Positions 17,859 to 27,754 of a DNA stretch of 64,000 nucleotides are shown here, one piece after another. The DNA lies in the NCBI GenBank assembly GCA_018433765.1, contig JAHDQO010000005.1, positions 124,001 to 188,000 of the forward strand, in the 5' to 3' direction. The stretch comes from Tissierellales bacterium. GTDB lineage: Bacteria; Bacillota; Clostridia; Tissierellales; Sedimentibacteraceae. Each line of letters begins with the position of its first letter. Positions within the stretch are counted from its first letter, which is position 1. Made by a program: the position numbers and the translations under genes. The notes under the pieces were generated by a model. That model searched no databases. It saw only the letters and a program-made list of their open reading frames with translations, and was not told the origin of the DNA.

Positions 17859-19430
17859 ATGGTTGACTTATTAATTAAGAATGCTGCAATTATTGATGGA
17901 AAAGGTACAAAAGCTTATAATGCAGACATTTTAGTAAAAGGTGACAGAATTTTAGAAATTAATAATAATATTAATACAGATGCAAAAAAAGTAATAGACA
18001 TAAATGGAAAGTATATAAGCCCGGGATTTATAGATGCTCATTCTCATGCTGATTTAAATTTAATTGAAGAAAGATTTCCTTTAAATAAACTATGCCAAGG
18101 GGTTACTACAGAAATAGCAGGTCATTGCGGAAATTCATTGTTTCCAGTTAATAAAAATGTAAGACCTATTTTTAATAAAATACTTGTATCTTCAGGCATA
18201 AACTTAAATATTGAATGGGAAAGTACTAGAGAATTTTTAAATAGACTTGAAGCAGATGGTATAGGTATAAACTATATGCCTTTAACAGGGCATGGTACTT
18301 TAAGACTTAATTCAGTTGGATTAGAAATGAAAAAAGCTGACAAATATGAGATTGATAAAATGAAAAAGTACTTATTAGATTCTATGGAAGAGGGTTCGTG
18401 GGGACTTTCAGCGGGTTTAGAATACTTGCCTGGATGCTTTGCTGATAGAGAAGAACTAAGAGAGTTAGCAAAGATTTCAGCAAAATATAATGGAGTTTTT
18501 ACAGTTCATTTAAGAAATCAAGATAATAACTTATTAGAGTCAGTTGAAGAAATAATATATGTTTGCAAAAATACAGGTGTTAAAACTGTAATATCTCATC
18601 TTAAAGCTTCAGGTAAAGAAAATTGGGGCAAAGTAAGAAAGGTCATTGAATTGATTAATAATGCTAGGAATAATGGATGTAACATAATTTTTGATTTTTA
18701 CCCTTATGATGCTTCTTATTCATTTTTATCAATTTTTTTACCATCTTGGATTAAAGAAGGTGGAGATGAAAAAATTATACAAAGGCTTAAAGAAAAACCT
18801 ACTGAAGAAAAAATTTTAAGTTATTTTAAAAAACAATATTACAATTGGGAAAACGTTATAATATCAAAATCAACCAATAAAGAACTAAAAAAATTTGAAG
18901 GTTTAAATATAGCAACTGTCTCAAAAAATTTAGGACTATCTCAAGAAGAAACCGTTCTATTCTTTTTGAAAAATGATCCTACTATATATGCATTGTATAT
19001 TTCCTTAAGTGAAGAAGATATAAAAAGCCTAGTAAATTGTCCATACTCAATAATAGGATCTGATTCTTTTGTTATACCTAATAATACTAAAGATACACAC
19101 TGCCATCCTAGGAATTATGGAACATTTCCAAGATTTATAAATAAGTACGTAAAAGAAGAAAAAATACTTACTATAGAAAAAGCAGTAGAGAAAATGACAG
19201 GATTAACAGCAGAATTTTACGGTATAGAAAATAGAGGTGTAATAGAAAAGGATAATTATGCTGATTTAGTAATATTTGATTTAGATAAACTTAATGATAA
19301 ATCAAATTATGAAAATCCAATGAAAAAATCAGAAGGAATAGAGTATGTAATAATCAATGGTGAAATACAGCTAGAAAAAGGTCAGCTTAAAAATAAGAAA
19401 GTAGGAAAAATACTAAAAAGAATGAATTAA
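17859..19430 (+). CDS. N-acyl-D-amino-acid deacylase (D-aminoacylase family)
   Basis: 523 residues, amidohydrolase superfamily. Metal ligands are seen at His61 and His63 (DAHSHADL), Cys90 (GHCGNS), and later HLRNQ and ISHLKASG. The closing DADL-like block (DNYADLVIFD) and the SDSF(V) segment fit D-aminoacylase and N-acyl-D-Glu/Asp deacylases. It hydrolyses N-acylated D-amino acids to free D-amino acid plus fatty or acetic acid. An AAAGGAG site precedes the ATG. With the racemase and DmpA it forms a D-amino-acid salvage route. Confidence 0.88.
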   Translation: MVDLLIKNAAIIDGKGTKAYNADILVKGDRILEINNNINTDAKKVIDINGKYISPGFIDAHSHADLNLIEERFPLNKLCQGVTTEIAGHCGNSLFPVNKNVRPIFNKILVSSGINLNIEWESTREFLNRLEADGIGINYMPLTGHGTLRLNSVGLEMKKADKYEIDKMKKYLLDSMEEGSWGLSAGLEYLPGCFADREELRELAKISAKYNGVFTVHLRNQDNNLLESVEEIIYVCKNTGVKTVISHLKASGKENWGKVRKVIELINNARNNGCNIIFDFYPYDASYSFLSIFLPSWIKEGGDEKIIQRLKEKPTEEKILSYFKKQYYNWENVIISKSTNKELKKFEGLNIATVSKNLGLSQEETVLFFLKNDPTIYALYISLSEEDIKSLVNCPYSIIGSDSFVIPNNTKDTHCHPRNYGTFPRFINKYVKEEKILTIEKAVEKMTGLTAEFYGIENRGVIEKDNYADLVIFDLDKLNDKSNYENPMKKSEGIEYVIINGEIQLEKGQLKNKKVGKILKRMN

Positions 19431-19439
19431 GATAAAATT

Positions 19440-19560
19440 GAAGAGTGTAAAGATAATAGTTAAGGTAACTTTACTAACATAAAGCAATTTTTAATAAATA
19501 ATAATAAATTTTAATAAAAATTCATACCATTAACTTTTAGTTTTTAACTTTTAACTATTA
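19440..19560 (+). repeat. Intergenic hairpin element, copy 2
   Basis: Hairpin 1 is ACTTTACTAACATAAAGC (19467-19484); hairpin 2 is AATTTTAATAAAAATT (19507-19522). The left arm contains AATAGTTAAGGT and the right arm ACCATTAACTTTTAG with TTTTAACTATTAA, approximately inverse. It separates the deacylase from the DUF5058 gene. Confidence 0.75.
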
Positions 19561-19589
19561 AATATTAACTTAAATGAAGGAGTGATAGG

Positions 19590-20297
19590 ATGGAAAGTTA
19601 TATTAACATAGCGAATAGTAAATATTTATTTATATGTTCAGCTGTATTAGTTTGTTTTGTTATTATGCAATCAATAATATTTTTAAGAATGGCATTAAAA
19701 AGAGGCAAAGAGTTAAATATTAGTAAAGATAAAATGAAAAAGGCTTTTAAATCAGGAATTATAACAAGTGTTGTACCGTCTATAGCTATAGTTGTTGCAT
19801 TAATTTCATTAGTACCTGTACTTGGAATTCCTGTTCCTTGGGGAAGATTATCTGTAATAGGTTCATTAACTTATGAAGTCATGGCAGCAGGTATAGGAGC
19901 ATCAGTAATGGGTGTGGATGGACTTGGAGGTAGTGGTTATACAGCAGAAGTATTTGCAAGTTCAGTTTGGGTAATGTGCTTTGGTTCAATATGGGCTGTG
20001 TCAATGGTAGCCTTATTTCTGAAGACATTCAAGAAAAAAGTTGCAGAGAAAAGAAACATAGATAAAAAGTGGAATGAAATTTTCAGCAGCGCAGCTTTTA
20101 TTGGGGTATTCTCAATTTTCATTACAGAACCTATAGTACAAGGAGGTATAGCATTAATTACACTTGCAGCTGGCGCAGTGTTAATGGCAGGAATGATTGC
20201 TGTAATGTATGCAACTAAAGTTAAATGGTTAAGAGATTTTGCACTACCGATAAGTATGCTTGGAGCAATGGGATGTTCTATACTTTTTTCAATGTAA
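19590..20297 (+). CDS. DUF5058 family membrane protein
   Basis: 235 residues, about six hydrophobic segments. The Gly-rich central part (VMGVDGLGGSGYT) between helices and the overall layout fit DUF5058, a family without known function. The start follows a GGAGTG site and the next gene begins 13 bases after its stop, so the two membrane proteins are almost certainly produced together. Their position after D-aminoacylase suggests a two-part permease for an N-acyl-D-amino acid, a D-amino acid or a peptide. That role is inferred from context only. Confidence 0.7.
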   Translation: MESYINIANSKYLFICSAVLVCFVIMQSIIFLRMALKRGKELNISKDKMKKAFKSGIITSVVPSIAIVVALISLVPVLGIPVPWGRLSVIGSLTYEVMAAGIGASVMGVDGLGGSGYTAEVFASSVWVMCFGSIWAVSMVALFLKTFKKKVAEKRNIDKKWNEIFSSAAFIGVFSIFITEPIVQGGIALITLAAGAVLMAGMIAVMYATKVKWLRDFALPISMLGAMGCSILFSM

Positions 20298-20310
20298 GGA
20301 GGAATAATTA

Positions 20311-20955
20311 ATGAATAAATATGAACAAAAAGTACATAAAATAGGGAGAATAAGTCTACTTATTGGATTAGCTGCAACTTTTTTACTTCCATTAACCATA
20401 AGGTACATTTATGGAGTTAAAATACCCATTAAAACTATGTTAAGCGGATTCATAGCAATAGCACCAGTAATGTTTATCGTATCATTAATTGAAATAATAA
20501 CTTTTACACCTTTAATAAGTTCGAGTGGAATGTACATTGCTTATTTAACAGGAAATATTACTAATTTAAAGATTCCTTCTGCGGTTATAGCTACAGAAAA
20601 TTGTGAAGTTGTTTCAGGCACAGAAGAGGGAGATATTATATCTACTATAGCGATGGCCGGTTCTGTTATAGCTTCAGAAGTAGTTATTTTACTTGGAGTA
20701 ATACTTATAGTACCTATATCCAGTCAGCTCAGCAACCCTGTAATAAAACCTGCTTTTGAACAAATAATGCCTGCGCTTTTTGGGTCGCTAGGTGCGTATT
20801 ATATCCTTAAAAATTGGAAAACAGCAGTTTTACCTATTATATTTGCACTTATAATAAACTACTTATTTAATATACCAACTGCAGTTTCAATACCATTATG
20901 TGTACTTATATCAGTATTTAGTGCTAAATTTATGTATAAGAAAAATATTATATAG
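20311..20955 (+). CDS. Unrecognised polytopic membrane protein, partner of DUF5058
   Basis: 214 residues with about six hydrophobic segments and no domain I recognise. A hydrophilic loop at roughly residues 95-110 contains TENCEVVSGTEEGD between the second and third helices and may bind a substrate or cation. GGAGG precedes the ATG by eight bases. It is tightly linked to the DUF5058 gene, so I read the pair as subunits of one transporter or channel. Last gene of the D-amino-acid cluster. Confidence 0.6.
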   Translation: MNKYEQKVHKIGRISLLIGLAATFLLPLTIRYIYGVKIPIKTMLSGFIAIAPVMFIVSLIEIITFTPLISSSGMYIAYLTGNITNLKIPSAVIATENCEVVSGTEEGDIISTIAMAGSVIASEVVILLGVILIVPISSQLSNPVIKPAFEQIMPALFGSLGAYYILKNWKTAVLPIIFALIINYLFNIPTAVSIPLCVLISVFSAKFMYKKNII

Positions 20956-20964
20956 AATATTAAA

Positions 20965-21005
20965 AACACTTCCAAGTTATGCTATAATAACTTAGGTGGT
21001 GTTTT
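20965..21005 (+). promoter_or_regulatory. Hairpin and -10 box before the macrodomain gene
   Basis: AAAACAC pairs with GTGTTTT and AAGTTAT with ATAACTT in one long stem that ends in TTTTT just before the next ATG. It may terminate the preceding operon. A TATAAT lies within it, and the ribosome site GGTGG is in the 3' strand, so the same stem could limit translation of the next gene. Confidence 0.5.
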
Positions 21006-21006
21006 T

Positions 21007-21534
21007 ATGTTTAAGTATAATAATATAACAATAGAAATAATTAAAGGTGATATAACAAAATTAGAATGTGATGCAATAGTAAATGCAGCAAATAAAACTC
21101 TTCTAGGCGGCGGTGGAGTTGATGGAGCAATACATAGAGCAGGTGGAAGTAAAATATTAGAAGAATGCAGAAAACTTGGAGGCTGTCAAACAGGTGAAGC
21201 AAAAATTACTACTGCGGGTAGGTTAAAAGCTAAATATGTTGTACATACTGTAGGCCCTGTTTATAAAAAGAATGAGGATAGGTCAGAATTATTATATAAT
21301 GCGTATTATAATTCTATGAAACTTGCAGATGAATACAATGCTAAGTCAATAGCTTTTCCCGCAATATCAACAGGAGTTTATGGATACCCAAAATCAGAAG
21401 CTTCAGATATTGCTGTAAAGTCTGTAAAAGATTATACAAAAATCAACAAAAATATTGAAAAAGTAACATTTGTGCTATTTTCAGAAGATGATTATAGATT
21501 ATATTGTACAAAATTAGAAAACTATATGAAATGA
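21007..21534 (+). CDS. Macrodomain protein (O-acetyl-ADP-ribose deacetylase type)
   Basis: 175 residues, a stand-alone macrodomain. Signature blocks are CDAIVNAANKTLLGGGGVDGAIHRAGG (ADP-ribose binding, with the Asn and Asp used by YmdB-type enzymes), CQTGEAKIT, VHTVGPVY and FPAISTGVYGYP. It removes acetyl or ADP-ribosyl groups from O-acetyl-ADP-ribose or modified proteins. It lies directly after the membrane pair but with its own probable promoter; no ADP-ribosyltransferase is adjacent. Confidence 0.93.
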   Translation: MFKYNNITIEIIKGDITKLECDAIVNAANKTLLGGGGVDGAIHRAGGSKILEECRKLGGCQTGEAKITTAGRLKAKYVVHTVGPVYKKNEDRSELLYNAYYNSMKLADEYNAKSIAFPAISTGVYGYPKSEASDIAVKSVKDYTKINKNIEKVTFVLFSEDDYRLYCTKLENYMK

Positions 21535-21745
21535 GAAATGAGAAATGAGAAATGAGAATGGAGAATTAATGATAGCTTTACTAACGTAAACATAAATAAA
21601 ACGAAGAACTAGGAACGAGGAACATGAATAAAACGAGGGATAAGTAACTAGAAACGAGTAACATTGAAAGAAATTTTCTGATGAAAATTTCTACCATTAA
21701 TTATCAACTATCAATTATCAACTATCAACTATAATGTGGGGGTTT
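21535..21745 (+). repeat. Intergenic hairpin element, copy 3 (with iterated arms)
   Basis: It begins at the stop codon of the macrodomain gene with AATGAGA iterations. Hairpin 1 is GCTTTACTAACGTAAAC (21575-21591); hairpin 2 is GAAATTTTC-TGAT-GAAAATTTC (21670-21691). The right arm repeats TATCAACTATCAATTATC. Between the hairpins are ACGAG/AACTAG iterations like those at 34940-35280. The element fills the whole space to the TauE gene. Confidence 0.8.
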
Positions 21746-21747
21746 GA

Positions 21748-22500
21748 ATGAATTATTTAATTATTTTTTTAGCAGGATGTGGTGCAGGTTTTTTAAATAC
21801 AGTAGGAGGAGGAGGTTCACTCATAACTTTACCGATACTAATATTTACTGGTCTGCCGTCAGCAACAGCAAATGGAACAAATAGGATAGCTTTACTAATG
21901 CAAAACATAGTTGCAGTCACTAATTTTAAACGAAAAGGGTATTTTTATCCTAAGATTGCACTATTATTAGGAATACCAGCGGTAATAGGTTCTTTAATAG
22001 GTTCTAATATAGCTGTTTCATTATCAGATGATATATTTAATAAAGTTTTAGGTATTGTCATGATAGTAGTATTAATATTAATACTGACAAGACCTGAGAA
22101 AAAATTTTTAAAAGATCAAAATTCTGATGAGTTATCTAAAAAGAGAAAGATTGCAGCAGTTATTTTATTCTTTTTTGTAGGTATTTATGGAGGGTTCATT
22201 CAAGCTGGAGTAGGATTCATATTTATAGTATCTTTAAGTATTATAACAGGTATGTCACTAGTAAAAGTTAACAGCATAAAAGTTTTTGTAATAGCACTTT
22301 ATACAGTATCTTCTCTCATAGTGTTCATTATAAATGGAAATATTAATTGGGCATTTGGAATCATTCTTGCGCTTGGTAACAGTATAGGTGCATATTTGGG
22401 AAGCAGTTTTGCAGTTAATAAAGGCGATAAATGGATAAGAATAGTTATTACAGGAGCAGTAATAGTTATGGCAGGAAAATTGTGGGGACTGTGGCTTTAG
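21748..22500 (+). CDS. TauE/SafE family (sulfite exporter-like) permease
   Basis: 250 residues, about eight hydrophobic segments in two repeats. The N-terminal AGCGAGFLNTVGGGGSLITLP pattern and the GGFIQAGVGFIF pattern of the second half are the family hallmarks. TauE/SafE proteins export sulfite or organosulfur and other small anions; the substrate here is unknown. A GGGGG ribosome site lies before the ATG. Confidence 0.85.
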   Translation: MNYLIIFLAGCGAGFLNTVGGGGSLITLPILIFTGLPSATANGTNRIALLMQNIVAVTNFKRKGYFYPKIALLLGIPAVIGSLIGSNIAVSLSDDIFNKVLGIVMIVVLILILTRPEKKFLKDQNSDELSKKRKIAAVILFFFVGIYGGFIQAGVGFIFIVSLSIITGMSLVKVNSIKVFVIALYTVSSLIVFIINGNINWAFGIILALGNSIGAYLGSSFAVNKGDKWIRIVITGAVIVMAGKLWGLWL

Positions 22501-22603
22501 GAAATTTAAAATTTAAAATGCAAAATGCAAAATTAAAGAACTCGCATAATGCGAGTTCTTTCCATTAATTTTGCATTTTTAATTTTTAATTTTGCATTCT
22601 AAA
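22500..22603. repeat. A/T inverted-arm repeat enclosing a terminator
   Basis: The left arm AATTTAAAATGCAAAATGC is inverse to the right arm ATTTTGCATTTTTAATTTT. Inside is a strong terminator, AAAGAACTCGC/GCGAGTTCTTT at 22535-22561. The right arm encodes the last residues (MQN) and stop of the convergent amidohydrolase gene. Confidence 0.75.
22535..22563. terminator. Bidirectional terminator inside the arms
   Basis: Eleven-pair stem AAAGAACTCGC/GCGAGTTCTTT with an ATAAT loop, between convergent genes. Confidence 0.8.
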
Positions 22604-23752
22604 GACTATTTTTCCGTTAATAATTGTCATAACTGTTTTGCAATCAATATCAGTTAATGGATTTCCTTTAAAAACTACTATATCAGCGTCTTTACCTGTT
22701 TCAATACTTCCAACTCTATTATTGATATTGATTATTTCAGCGGCATTTATTGTGATAGCTTTCCAAGCTTCTTCTTCGTCTAATCCTGATTTTACTGCTA
22801 AACCTGCACATAAACTTAAATAATGGACAGGAATTACAGGAGCATCAGTAATAATAGCGATTTTTATTCCTGCTTCATTCAAAATCTTAGGAGTTTCAAA
22901 TGTTAAGTTTTTTAATTCATATTTCACTTTTCCTGATAGAGATGGACCTACTAATGCACATTTTCCTTCTTTAGCAATTTCATCTGCAATAAGATGTCCT
23001 TCTGTACAGTGATCTAAAGTAATATCTAAGTCAAATTCTTTGGCTATTCTAATTGCAGTAAGGATATCATCTGCCCTATGAGCATGTGCTTTTAATGGTA
23101 TTTCTTTTTTTAGTACAGGAATCAATGCTTCCATTTTTAAATCAAAATCAGGCATTTTTTCAGGATCATTTTTAGCTTTTTCCTTTTTATCCATATAATT
23201 TTTAGCTTTATATAAATTTTCTCTTAATAAAGCAGCAACAGCCATTCTAGTCATAGGAGTTTTGTCGTTTTTACCGTAACATCTTTTTGGATTTTCACCA
23301 AAAGCAATTTTCATACCTATAGGATTTTTTACAATCATATTATCAATTCTTTTACCATAAGTTTTTATAGCACAAGCATGTCCACCTATAATATTTGCAC
23401 TCCCCGGTGCAACTACAGCTGTTGTTATTCCGCCTTTTATTGCTTCTTCGAATTCTTCGCATATTGGATTAATTCCGTCAATTGCTCTCATATGAGGAGT
23501 TATAGGATTAGTAATCTCGTTAGTGTCATCACCTTCAAAACCGATTCCTTCTTCCATAATACCTATGTGACAGTGAGCATCAATAAGTCCCGGTGTAACA
23601 ATGCATCCAGAAACATCTATGACATCAGCATCTTCAGGAATTTCTAAATCTTTACCAACAGCTTTTATTATACCGTCCTCAATTAAAATTTGACCATTTT
23701 CAATGTTTGTTCCAGACATAGTTTTTACTAGTCCGTTTTTAATAAGTAACAT
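22586..23752 (-). CDS. Amidohydrolase family protein (imidazolonepropionase-like)
   Basis: 388 residues from the ATG eight bases after GGAG; a TTG lies one codon earlier. Metal sites are seen at DAHCHIG near residue 60, AHAHRADD, DHCTEGH and ITDAP. The C-terminal GSIETGKDADIVVFKGNPL is the typical amidohydrolase end. The EEGIGFEGDDTNEIT segment after the HxH motif marks a widespread subgroup of unproven substrate. It probably hydrolyses a cyclic amide or a dipeptide. The last three codons lie in an intergenic repeat arm. Confidence 0.85.
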   Translation of the reverse strand: MLLIKNGLVKTMSGTNIENGQILIEDGIIKAVGKDLEIPEDADVIDVSGCIVTPGLIDAHCHIGIMEEGIGFEGDDTNEITNPITPHMRAIDGINPICEEFEEAIKGGITTAVVAPGSANIIGGHACAIKTYGKRIDNMIVKNPIGMKIAFGENPKRCYGKNDKTPMTRMAVAALLRENLYKAKNYMDKKEKAKNDPEKMPDFDLKMEALIPVLKKEIPLKAHAHRADDILTAIRIAKEFDLDITLDHCTEGHLIADEIAKEGKCALVGPSLSGKVKYELKNLTFETPKILNEAGIKIAIITDAPVIPVHYLSLCAGLAVKSGLDEEEAWKAITINAAEIININNRVGSIETGKDADIVVFKGNPLTDIDCKTVMTIINGKIVFRMQN

Positions 23753-23930
23753 CAAATCATCTCCTTTATTTCAAATAATTAACAGCTATATAAAGTATAA
23801 ATTAACAATTCCAAAATGTAAATAGGCAAAACATTAAAACTAGATTCTTAATGACAAAATGGGTTTAAATGAAATAAATTTTGTGATAGAATAAAAGTGG
23901 GTAAAAATATATAAAAAAGGAAGTAACATT

Positions 23931-25031
23931 ATGGATAATACATTTATACATACAGCGGATTTACATCTTGGATTAAAATTTCATAATAAATGGTTCAGTA
24001 TAAAAGAAAGAGAAAAAAGAAGACGTGAACTGTGGGAAACTTTTGATAAAATTATCGATATTGCAGATAAAGATAAAATAAAGTATTTATTTATTTGTGG
24101 TGATTTGTTAGAAGAAGAATACTGTACTTTTGGAGACATAAAAAGGATATCTTCAAGATTAGCAGATATTAAGGACACAAGAGTTATAATAACATCAGGT
24201 AATCATGACCCCTATGATGAAAATTCTTTGTACAAGTTTATAGATTGGTCAAATAATGTTTATATAATAGAAAGTACACAAAAAATCCAAAAAATTGAAT
24301 TCAAAGATGATAATATATGTATTTATTCTATAGGTTGGGACAAAAAAGAGGAAAACAAAGAAAAAGAAGATATTTATAAAATAAATACTGATGAAAGTAA
24401 GATAAACATTCTTCTCTTACACTGTGATGTTATAGACAAAAATTCAAAATATTTACCTATAAATAAAGAATTAATAAAAAATAAATTTGATTATTGTGCT
24501 TTAGGTCATATTCACAAATTTACTGAAATTGACGAAAACATAACTTATCCGGGTACACCAGAACCTTTAGATTTTAGTGAGACAGGATCTCATGGTATTA
24601 TAAAAGGTATATTGGATAAGAACAAAATAGTCAAAGAATTTGTTACACTTGCTAAAAGGAAATTTATCATACGTGAAATTAATATAGAAGCAGACTATGA
24701 TTTTAATAAAATACTTGATTTGATAAAGTATTCTGGAGATACATTTTCAAATACTAGAGACTATATAAGAATTAAATTAAAAGGAACTGTTGATAAAGAT
24801 ATTTCTGTAGAAGATTTAAAATATGAAGCACAGCAATTTTTTTACTATATAGAATTTGAAGACGAATTTTTATATGATTTGGATGTTGAACAAGTATCTG
24901 AACAAAACAAAGGAAATATAGTAGAAGAATATATTAAACAGTTTGAAAATTCAGCAAAACATAATAAAATTGCAAGAGAAGCTCTAAGAGTAGGACTTGA
25001 AGTACTCATTAGGGAAAAGGTGGTCAAATAA
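23931..25031 (+). CDS. yhaO: DNA repair exonuclease subunit, SbcD/Mre11-like (YhaO)
   Basis: 366-residue calcineurin-like phosphoesterase. Metal motifs are TADLHLG, CGDLLEE, SGNHDPYDE and GHIHK. It is shorter than SbcD and its stop overlaps the start of the next gene (TAATG), so the pair is translationally coupled. It is the nuclease subunit working with the YhaN-like ATPase in double-strand-break repair. A second, separate SbcD-SbcC pair lies at 41321-45442. Confidence 0.88.
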   Translation: MDNTFIHTADLHLGLKFHNKWFSIKEREKRRRELWETFDKIIDIADKDKIKYLFICGDLLEEEYCTFGDIKRISSRLADIKDTRVIITSGNHDPYDENSLYKFIDWSNNVYIIESTQKIQKIEFKDDNICIYSIGWDKKEENKEKEDIYKINTDESKINILLLHCDVIDKNSKYLPINKELIKNKFDYCALGHIHKFTEIDENITYPGTPEPLDFSETGSHGIIKGILDKNKIVKEFVTLAKRKFIIREINIEADYDFNKILDLIKYSGDTFSNTRDYIRIKLKGTVDKDISVEDLKYEAQQFFYYIEFEDEFLYDLDVEQVSEQNKGNIVEEYIKQFENSAKHNKIAREALRVGLEVLIREKVVK

Positions 25032-27751
25032 TGCACATTAAAGAACTTAATATACTATCATTCGGGAAGTTTAAAAATAAAAAAATAAATTTTAACAATG
25101 GCTTAAATCTAATTTATGGTGAAAATGAGGCTGGCAAGAGTACCATGCATAGGTTTATTGAAGCCATGTTTTATGGGTTATATATACCAAATAAAAAAAA
25201 TAAAATCTTAGATAGAGCATATTATAAATATTTACCATGGAACAGTGATACTTACAAAGGAATGTTAAAATATTCTTATGGTAGAGATACATTTAGGATA
25301 GAAAGAAACTTTTTAAAAGAAAAAGAAGATATAAAAGTACATAACGAGCAAACAGGTAAGGACATAAGTAATAAAATTAAATATAACAAGAAAACAAGAT
25401 TAATAGAACCAGGAGTTAATTTTTTTGGGATGAATCATACTGTTTTTAGTAATACTATTAGTATTGGACAACTTAACAGTAAAACAGATGAAGAACTTAT
25501 CAAAGAAGTAAAAGATAAAATAATAAACTTAAGTAAATCAAAAGACGAGTCAATATCAATTAAAAATGTTTTGGGTGAACTACAAAAGAAAAAAGATGAG
25601 ATTGGCACTAAGAATAGAAAGAAAAGTCCTTTAGGACAATCAGTATTGAGATACAATAAACTAAAAGAAGAAAAAGATGAAATAACAAAAACTAAAAAAT
25701 ATGTATTTGATAGAGCAAAAGAAATTAAACAATTAAAAGATCAATTAACTGTAATTGAAAATGGTATAAAAAGTGCTAATGAAATTTTGAAACAGCAGGA
25801 AGATGCATATACAAAAAACAAATACGAAAAAGCTAAGAAATTAGTTGAAGATATAACAATACTAGATAAACAAATAAAAAGTAATGATAAAAATAATGAA
25901 GTTAGTTCAGAAGACTATGAGGAAGCAATAAAAGTTATTTCTGTATTGGAACAGCTGAATAATGATAATAATGAAATAAAAAGCAATGTTAATAGAACAA
26001 AAGAAAAAATTGAAAAATTAAATAGTTCTATAATAGGTGAAAATTTAGAAAGTGATGATATAAGTAGACTCAATTCAAGATATCAATTATATAAGATAAA
26101 TATTGATAAAATAAATGCATTAGATAAAAAAATTAAATTAGGATTAAAACATTTAGATGAATTTAAAGAAGCTAGTATAATTCAATTCTTAGAAACATAT
26201 ACAGCAGTTATTAGAAATAATAGCAATATTAAAAACTTTGAAAAGATGATAGATTCTAATATTGAAAAAATTCTAGATAAAAGAATAAAGCAAGAGAAAA
26301 ATAGAAGACTTGTTAATACTTTGTTAGGAATACTGCTTGGGGCAGGTTCTTTATCGTCAATATATGCTGCATATTATTTTCAAAATAATATATATTATTT
26401 AGGTGCAATAGCAATAATTTTATCAATTAAATTTTTTGCAGTTTCTTCTAGAAATAAGAATTTGATCAAAGAATTAAATAAAGAAATAAAAAATACAATA
26501 GACGAACAAATAACTTTAGAGAAAGATATAAACAATCTTAAAGAAGAAAACAGAAGTATATTACAAAAATATGGTTGTAACAATTTAGATTCATTTACAA
26601 GCAAATATATTGAATATGTAGGTAAGAAAAAAGTATTCGATGAAAAGAAAAAATTATTAGATTTTGACAAGGAAGAATTAAAAAATGCGACAAGAAATAA
26701 TAAGATAATCTCAAATGAAATTTTAGATATACTCAAAACATTTGACTGTCATGAATTAACTAATCAAAATATAGAAAAAGCTAATAGATTATTTAAAGAA
26801 AGAAATCATACATTAGATGAAATGGAAAAAGAAGAAACACTGCTTAATGATTTCGAGAAAAGATATGAAAAACTTAATAGAGATATAAAATTTGAAAATC
26901 AAAGATTTAATATAATTCTTAATAAGAATAATGTAAAAAGTATCACTGAATTTAAAGATACACTAGAAAAAAATAAATTTATTCAGAAAAAATTACAGGA
27001 AAGAAAAAATAAAAAATTATTACTTGAAAATCTACTAGATAAAGGTAGCTTTGAAGAACTTGAAAAAAAATCAAAATCTATTACTAAGTTAAATAAATCA
27101 GCATGCGATATAGATAAAGAAAAGATACTAGAACTTTTGGAATCAGAAAATGAGAAAGCTAAAAAGTTGAGAGATGGTATATCTAAAATTTATGGAGAAG
27201 TAGAAAAGTTAGAAAATCAATATAGAAATTTAGCAGATGTAGAAGATGAAATACAATATTATGAAGAAAAAATAGCTATGTATGAAGATAAAATAGAAGC
27301 AATAAATATGGCTAATAAGAAAATAGTTGATATTTCTAATAATATACATAATAATTTCGTTCCAACGTTGAATAAATCTATTAGTGAAAATTTTTCTTAT
27401 ATTACAAATGGAAAATATAAAGAAATAAAAATAAATGATAATATGGATGTAACTATAATTGAGCCAATGAATGAACAAATGATAAAGATAGATTCTTTAA
27501 GTGGTGGAACCATAGATCAAATATATTTTGCACTTAGATTTAGTTTAAGCAATTTAATGAGTAGCAATTCTAATGTTCCAATTATTTTAGATGATAGTTT
27601 TGCTCAATATGATAGAAATAGGTTAGGTAAATCTCTTGATATGATTTATAAAGAAAGCAGTAATAGGCAGATATTACTTTTTACATGTCAAAAAAGAGAA
27701 ATACAAGTGGCAAACCAATTAGGATTAAAATATAATTATGTAGAACTTTGA
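25031..27751 (+). CDS. yhaN: SbcC/Rad50-like AAA ATPase (YhaN)
   Basis: 906 residues. Walker A GENEAGKST near residue 35, ABC signature LSGGTIDQIYFALR and Walker B with ILDDSFAQYD near the C-terminus. Between them are long Lys/Glu-rich coiled coils, interrupted at about 433-470 by two hydrophobic segments, as seen in YhaN proteins, instead of a CxxC zinc hook. This suggests membrane association. Partner of the upstream nuclease. Confidence 0.88.
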   Translation: MHIKELNILSFGKFKNKKINFNNGLNLIYGENEAGKSTMHRFIEAMFYGLYIPNKKNKILDRAYYKYLPWNSDTYKGMLKYSYGRDTFRIERNFLKEKEDIKVHNEQTGKDISNKIKYNKKTRLIEPGVNFFGMNHTVFSNTISIGQLNSKTDEELIKEVKDKIINLSKSKDESISIKNVLGELQKKKDEIGTKNRKKSPLGQSVLRYNKLKEEKDEITKTKKYVFDRAKEIKQLKDQLTVIENGIKSANEILKQQEDAYTKNKYEKAKKLVEDITILDKQIKSNDKNNEVSSEDYEEAIKVISVLEQLNNDNNEIKSNVNRTKEKIEKLNSSIIGENLESDDISRLNSRYQLYKINIDKINALDKKIKLGLKHLDEFKEASIIQFLETYTAVIRNNSNIKNFEKMIDSNIEKILDKRIKQEKNRRLVNTLLGILLGAGSLSSIYAAYYFQNNIYYLGAIAIILSIKFFAVSSRNKNLIKELNKEIKNTIDEQITLEKDINNLKEENRSILQKYGCNNLDSFTSKYIEYVGKKKVFDEKKKLLDFDKEELKNATRNNKIISNEILDILKTFDCHELTNQNIEKANRLFKERNHTLDEMEKEETLLNDFEKRYEKLNRDIKFENQRFNIILNKNNVKSITEFKDTLEKNKFIQKKLQERKNKKLLLENLLDKGSFEELEKKSKSITKLNKSACDIDKEKILELLESENEKAKKLRDGISKIYGEVEKLENQYRNLADVEDEIQYYEEKIAMYEDKIEAINMANKKIVDISNNIHNNFVPTLNKSISENFSYITNGKYKEIKINDNMDVTIIEPMNEQMIKIDSLSGGTIDQIYFALRFSLSNLMSSNSNVPIILDDSFAQYDRNRLGKSLDMIYKESSNRQILLFTCQKREIQVANQLGLKYNYVEL

Positions 27752-27754
27752 TTC

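Noticed and set aside
20311-20955. Assignment of the 214-aa membrane protein to the nucleoside-recognition or YjiH families
   Set aside because: Only a general resemblance in hydrophobic pattern was seen; no specific motif supports it.
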